Source: Xanthobacteraceae bacterium (GTDB lineage: Bacteria; Pseudomonadota; Alphaproteobacteria; Rhizobiales; Xanthobacteraceae). From it: a DNA stretch of 8,143 nucleotides. Shown piece by piece: positions 5,622 to 8,143 of this stretch. The stretch is from NCBI GenBank assembly GCA_030037185.1, contig JASHRR010000825.1:1-8143 (forward strand). The letters are read 5' to 3'. The notes beneath the pieces are model-generated. The model ran no database searches and had not been told where the DNA came from. It was given only the letters and a program-made list of their open reading frames with translations. Position 1 is the stretch's first letter. The number at the start of each line of letters is the position of its first letter. Made by a program: the position numbers and the translations under genes.

Positions 5622-7694
5622 ATGCGCCTTGCCGCCGACATCGGCGGTACTTTCACGGACGTGGCGGCTTTCGACGCCGCGACGGGCAAGCTCAAGCTTG
5701 GCAAGGCGTTGTCGACACCGCATCACCTTGTCGAGGGCATCACGGCCGGCGTCGAGAAGGCCGGCACCACCTATGCGGACGCCGGGCTGTTTCTCCACGG
5801 TTCGACCGTGGCGATAAACACGATTTTGGAGCGCACCGGCGCCAAAACCGCGCTCATCATCACGCAAGGCTTCCGCGATATTTACGAGATCGGCCGCATC
5901 AACCGACCGGACGCCTACAACCTTTTTTTTAAGAAGCATGTGCCTCTGGTCGAGCGGGCGCTGCGTTTTGAGGTGCGCGAGCGAATGCTGGCCGACGGGG
6001 CCATCGATATTCCGCTCGACGAAAGCGAGATCGTCGCGCTCGGCGAACGGCTCGACACGCTCGGCATTGAGGCGACAGCCATTCTGTTCCTCAACTGTTA
6101 CCGCAATGCTGATCACGAGGCGCGCGCCAAGGCGCTGATCGAGGCGAACCATCCGGCGATGTTCGTTTCGGCCTCTCACGAATTATCCCAGGAATACCGG
6201 GAATTCGAGCGCTGCTCGACGGTGGTCGCAAACGCCTATATCGGCCCCAAGGTGCGCGGCTATCTGAGCGAAATCAACAAACACCTCAAAGCGGCCGGGT
6301 TTGGCGGCTCGTTTCTCGTGGTGCAGTCGACAGGCGGTCTTTACGAGGCCGAACAGGCGAAGTCCCACTGCGTCCGCATGCTTGAATCCGGGCCCGCTGC
6401 GGGCGTGATCGGCGCCAAGGCGCTGTGCCGCGCGCTGGCTCTTGACAACGCCATCGCGTTCGACATGGGCGGCACCACCGCCAAGGCGGGCGTCATCTAC
6501 AAGGGAGAGCCATTGACGACCGGCACGGCGCTGATCGGCGGCTACGAGCGGGCATTGCCGATCCAGATCGCGATGATGGACATCTTCGAAGTCGGCACCG
6601 GCGGAGGCTCGATCGCCTGGGTGGAGGACGGCGCACTGCGGGTGGGTCCGCAAAGCGCCGGCGCGCAGCCGGGGCCGGCCTGCTACGGTCTCGGCGGTAC
6701 GGAGCCGACCGTCACCGATGCCAATCTGGTGCTGGGGCGAATCGGCGCCGACCGTTTTCTCGGCGGTGAAATGCGACTCGATATTGCGGCAGCCCAGACG
6801 GCCCTTAACACCCATGTCGCCGAACCGCTCGGTATGAGCCTGACAGCTGCCGCCGACGGCATCCTTCGCATTGCGGCAACAACCATGTCCTACGCCGTCA
6901 AGAGAGTGACAATCGAGCGCGGCCTTGATGCCGGCGAGTTCGTGCTGATGGCCTATGGGGGCGCTGGACCGCTCCACGCCGTCGAGGTGGCGTGCGAGAT
7001 TGGCATCCGCCGTGTCATCATCCCGAAGGCCCCCGGGGTGTTCTCGGCCTTTGGAATGCTGTACTCGGACCTGCGTTATGACTACGTACGGACGTGGCCG
7101 GCGCGGCTTGACGATGCATCGTTTGACGATTTCGCCCGCATCTACCACGAACTCGAAGGCGAAGGCAGGCGCGCCATCGCCGCCACATCGGTGACGCCCG
7201 AAAAGGTGACGGTCAACCGCGCCGCCGATATGCGCTATGTCGGCCAGGAGCACGCGGTCACTGTCGACCTGCCGCTGCGCCTGTTCGAAAAACAGGATCG
7301 TGCCGCCATCAAGCGCCAGTTCGACGACATGCATCTGTTGCGCTACGGCACCAGCGCACCTGCCGAGCGCGCCGAAATCGTCAGCCTGCGCGCCACAGTA
7401 ACGGGCATCATGCGCAAGCCCGTCCTGGAGGAGATCGCCAGCGGTCCGGCGGCTCCGTCCAAGGCCGCACGTAGCGGCAAGCGACCGGTCTACTTCGGCG
7501 GCCACGGCTTCATCGATGCGCGCACCTTCGCGCGCGATTTACTCACTGCAGGCAATCGTATCAGCGGCCCGGCACTGATCGAGGAGCACGCGTCGACGAC
7601 CGTGCTGATGCCAGGCGATGCCTTGGAGGTCGACCGTTTCGGCAATCTCCATATTGCGGTAGGAAAGGGTCGATCACGAGTCTCAGACAGGTAG
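5622..7694 (+). CDS. hyuA: Hydantoinase/oxoprolinase family subunit A (ATP-binding)
   Basis: This 690-aa protein is of normal length for the family, whose A subunits with their B partners carry out ATP-dependent lactam or amide-ring opening (N-methylhydantoinase, 5-oxoprolinase) or ketone carboxylation (acetone or acetophenone carboxylase). It is cytoplasmic, with no signal peptide. The N-terminal domain opens with ADIGGTFTD (5-13), the phosphate-binding loop of an actin/ASKHA-like ATPase, and has HGSTVAINTILERTGAKTAL (59-78). The central domain has FDMGGTTAKAG (280-290), EVGTGGGSIAWV (323-334) and GPQSAGAQPGPACYG (342-356), then MAYGGAGPLHA (443-453). The C-terminal domain runs from about 500 to 680. 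The start at 5622 fits family proteins that begin right at this loop; an ATG at 5580 is the alternative, and neither has a strong Shine-Dalgarno. hyuB follows after 168 bp. The substrate cannot be assigned: several activities share this fold. The last residues (GKGRSRVSDR) run into a repeat element. Confidence 0.93.
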   Translation: MRLAADIGGTFTDVAAFDAATGKLKLGKALSTPHHLVEGITAGVEKAGTTYADAGLFLHGSTVAINTILERTGAKTALIITQGFRDIYEIGRINRPDAYNLFFKKHVPLVERALRFEVRERMLADGAIDIPLDESEIVALGERLDTLGIEATAILFLNCYRNADHEARAKALIEANHPAMFVSASHELSQEYREFERCSTVVANAYIGPKVRGYLSEINKHLKAAGFGGSFLVVQSTGGLYEAEQAKSHCVRMLESGPAAGVIGAKALCRALALDNAIAFDMGGTTAKAGVIYKGEPLTTGTALIGGYERALPIQIAMMDIFEVGTGGGSIAWVEDGALRVGPQSAGAQPGPACYGLGGTEPTVTDANLVLGRIGADRFLGGEMRLDIAAAQTALNTHVAEPLGMSLTAAADGILRIAATTMSYAVKRVTIERGLDAGEFVLMAYGGAGPLHAVEVACEIGIRRVIIPKAPGVFSAFGMLYSDLRYDYVRTWPARLDDASFDDFARIYHELEGEGRRAIAATSVTPEKVTVNRAADMRYVGQEHAVTVDLPLRLFEKQDRAAIKRQFDDMHLLRYGTSAPAERAEIVSLRATVTGIMRKPVLEEIASGPAAPSKAARSGKRPVYFGGHGFIDARTFARDLLTAGNRISGPALIEEHASTTVLMPGDALEVDRFGNLHIAVGKGRSRVSDR

Positions 7695-7830
7695 CCCGGA
7701 TCGAGCCCCGCCTAGATCCGGGGTCAGGCACCCTAGCCGGCAGTGGCCGGACCTTGCGATCGGGCCGACCACAGACGGACCCGGCGGGCACGGCCCCGAG
7801 GCTCATGCGACATGCGGTCCATCCGGGCTA
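7692..7830. repeat. REP-like intergenic element with 10-bp inverted ends
   Basis: TAGCCCGGAT (7692-7701) and ATCCGGGCTA (7821-7830) are exact reverse complements bounding 139 bp. The left end also pairs locally: CCCGGATC (7695-7702) with GATCCGGG (7715-7722) across 12 nt. A second small stem, CCGGC/GCCGG, lies at 7737-7750. Sequences starting TAGCCCGGAT are, from memory, a frequent dispersed repeat in Bradyrhizobium-like genomes. The first three bases are the hyuA stop codon. It may also attenuate or stabilise the message between hyuA and hyuB. Confidence 0.6.
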
Positions 7831-7862
7831 GCGACCCAGCACAGACGAGGGAAAGAAGCGCG

Positions 7863-8143
7863 ATGGCGCGAAAGACCACGAAGCAGAGCGCAAGCGCGCG
7901 CACGAAGCGTAATCCTCTCGATCCGGTGATTACCGAGATCGTGCGCAACGGCGTCATGGCGGTGACCGAGGAAATGAAGACCAACCTCATGCGCACCGCG
8001 TACAACATGATCATCTACGAGGCGCTGGACTTCACCGTCGGGCTGTTCACGCCGGACGGCCAGACGGTGTCGATCGGCATCGGCCTGCCGATGTTCATCC
8101 GCGGCATGGCGGAGACCGTGAAGGCGAAGATCCGGCATTTCGG
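7863..8143 (+). CDS. hyuB: Hydantoinase/oxoprolinase family subunit B, 5' part only
   Basis: The ATG at 7863, preceded by AGGGA 10 nt upstream, opens 93 codons that run off the window end. After a basic N-terminal tail (MARKTTKQSASARTKR) comes the family opening NPLDPVITEIVRNGVMAVTEEM (17-38), then TNLMRTAY (40-47), LDFTVGLFTPDGQTVSIG (55-72) and MFIRGMAETV (77-86). This matches the start of HyuB/AcxB-type subunits (typically EVIRNRL...EEM...MRTAYS...D.S.ALFD..G). The usual Ser-Pro-Asn-Ile after the AY is replaced by NMIIYEALD, which is a departure from the common hydantoinase form and may reflect a subfamily. It would assemble with the upstream HyuA. Confidence 0.9.
   Translation, partial: MARKTTKQSASARTKRNPLDPVITEIVRNGVMAVTEEMKTNLMRTAYNMIIYEALDFTVGLFTPDGQTVSIGIGLPMFIRGMAETVKAKIRHF

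Noticed and set aside
6183..7505. 440-aa minus-strand open frame opposite hyuA
   Set aside because: It lies wholly within well-conserved hyuA on the other strand and has antisense-type composition.

Overview
The window looks like chromosomal DNA of a high-GC alphaproteobacterium. The codon use, the PQQ enzymes, the multiple hydantoinase-type genes and a REP-like intergenic element beginning TAGCCCGGAT all recall Bradyrhizobium, Rhodopseudomonas and relatives (Hyphomicrobiales). This placement is inference from sequence style, not from a search.

Left half, minus strand (4555 down to 1): three secreted-protein genes in one direction. They are a 555-aa periplasmic fusion protein (carboxypeptidase-regulatory-like domain, CVGCH haem site, streptogramin-lyase-type beta-propeller), a 587-aa soluble PQQ-dependent alcohol dehydrogenase, and the first 156 codons of a periplasmic solute-binding protein of the type found beside quinoprotein dehydrogenases (MxaJ/XoxJ-like). 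They read as one periplasmic oxidation module: the quinoprotein oxidises a still unknown alcohol or aldehyde, the fusion protein may take the electrons, and the binding protein may help mature the enzyme or bind a ligand. The dehydrogenase has an Asp-x-Asp pair (D328, D330), which in this family marks lanthanide dependence. It also has a Gln where methanol dehydrogenases have the metal-binding Asn, and lacks the vicinal Cys-Cys pair.

Middle (4556 to 5621): about 1.07 kb without a credible gene. It holds a candidate promoter for the minus-strand genes, a convincing intrinsic terminator hairpin on the plus strand, several perfect inverted repeats (4883-5154), an AT-rich island (about 5160-5330) and a GC-rich 10-bp stem-loop (5403-5431).

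Right half, plus strand (5622 to 8143): hyuA (690 aa) followed by the 5' end of hyuB. These are the two subunits of an ATP-dependent hydantoinase/5-oxoprolinase/acetone-carboxylase-type enzyme. A 139-bp element with 10-bp inverted ends lies between them and includes the hyuA stop codon. The two gene sets are divergent, and no sequence evidence ties their substrates together.

I see no CRISPR array, tRNA, rRNA, transposase or phage gene. The least described things here are the fusion protein with its quinoprotein partner, and the hairpin-rich intergenic region.
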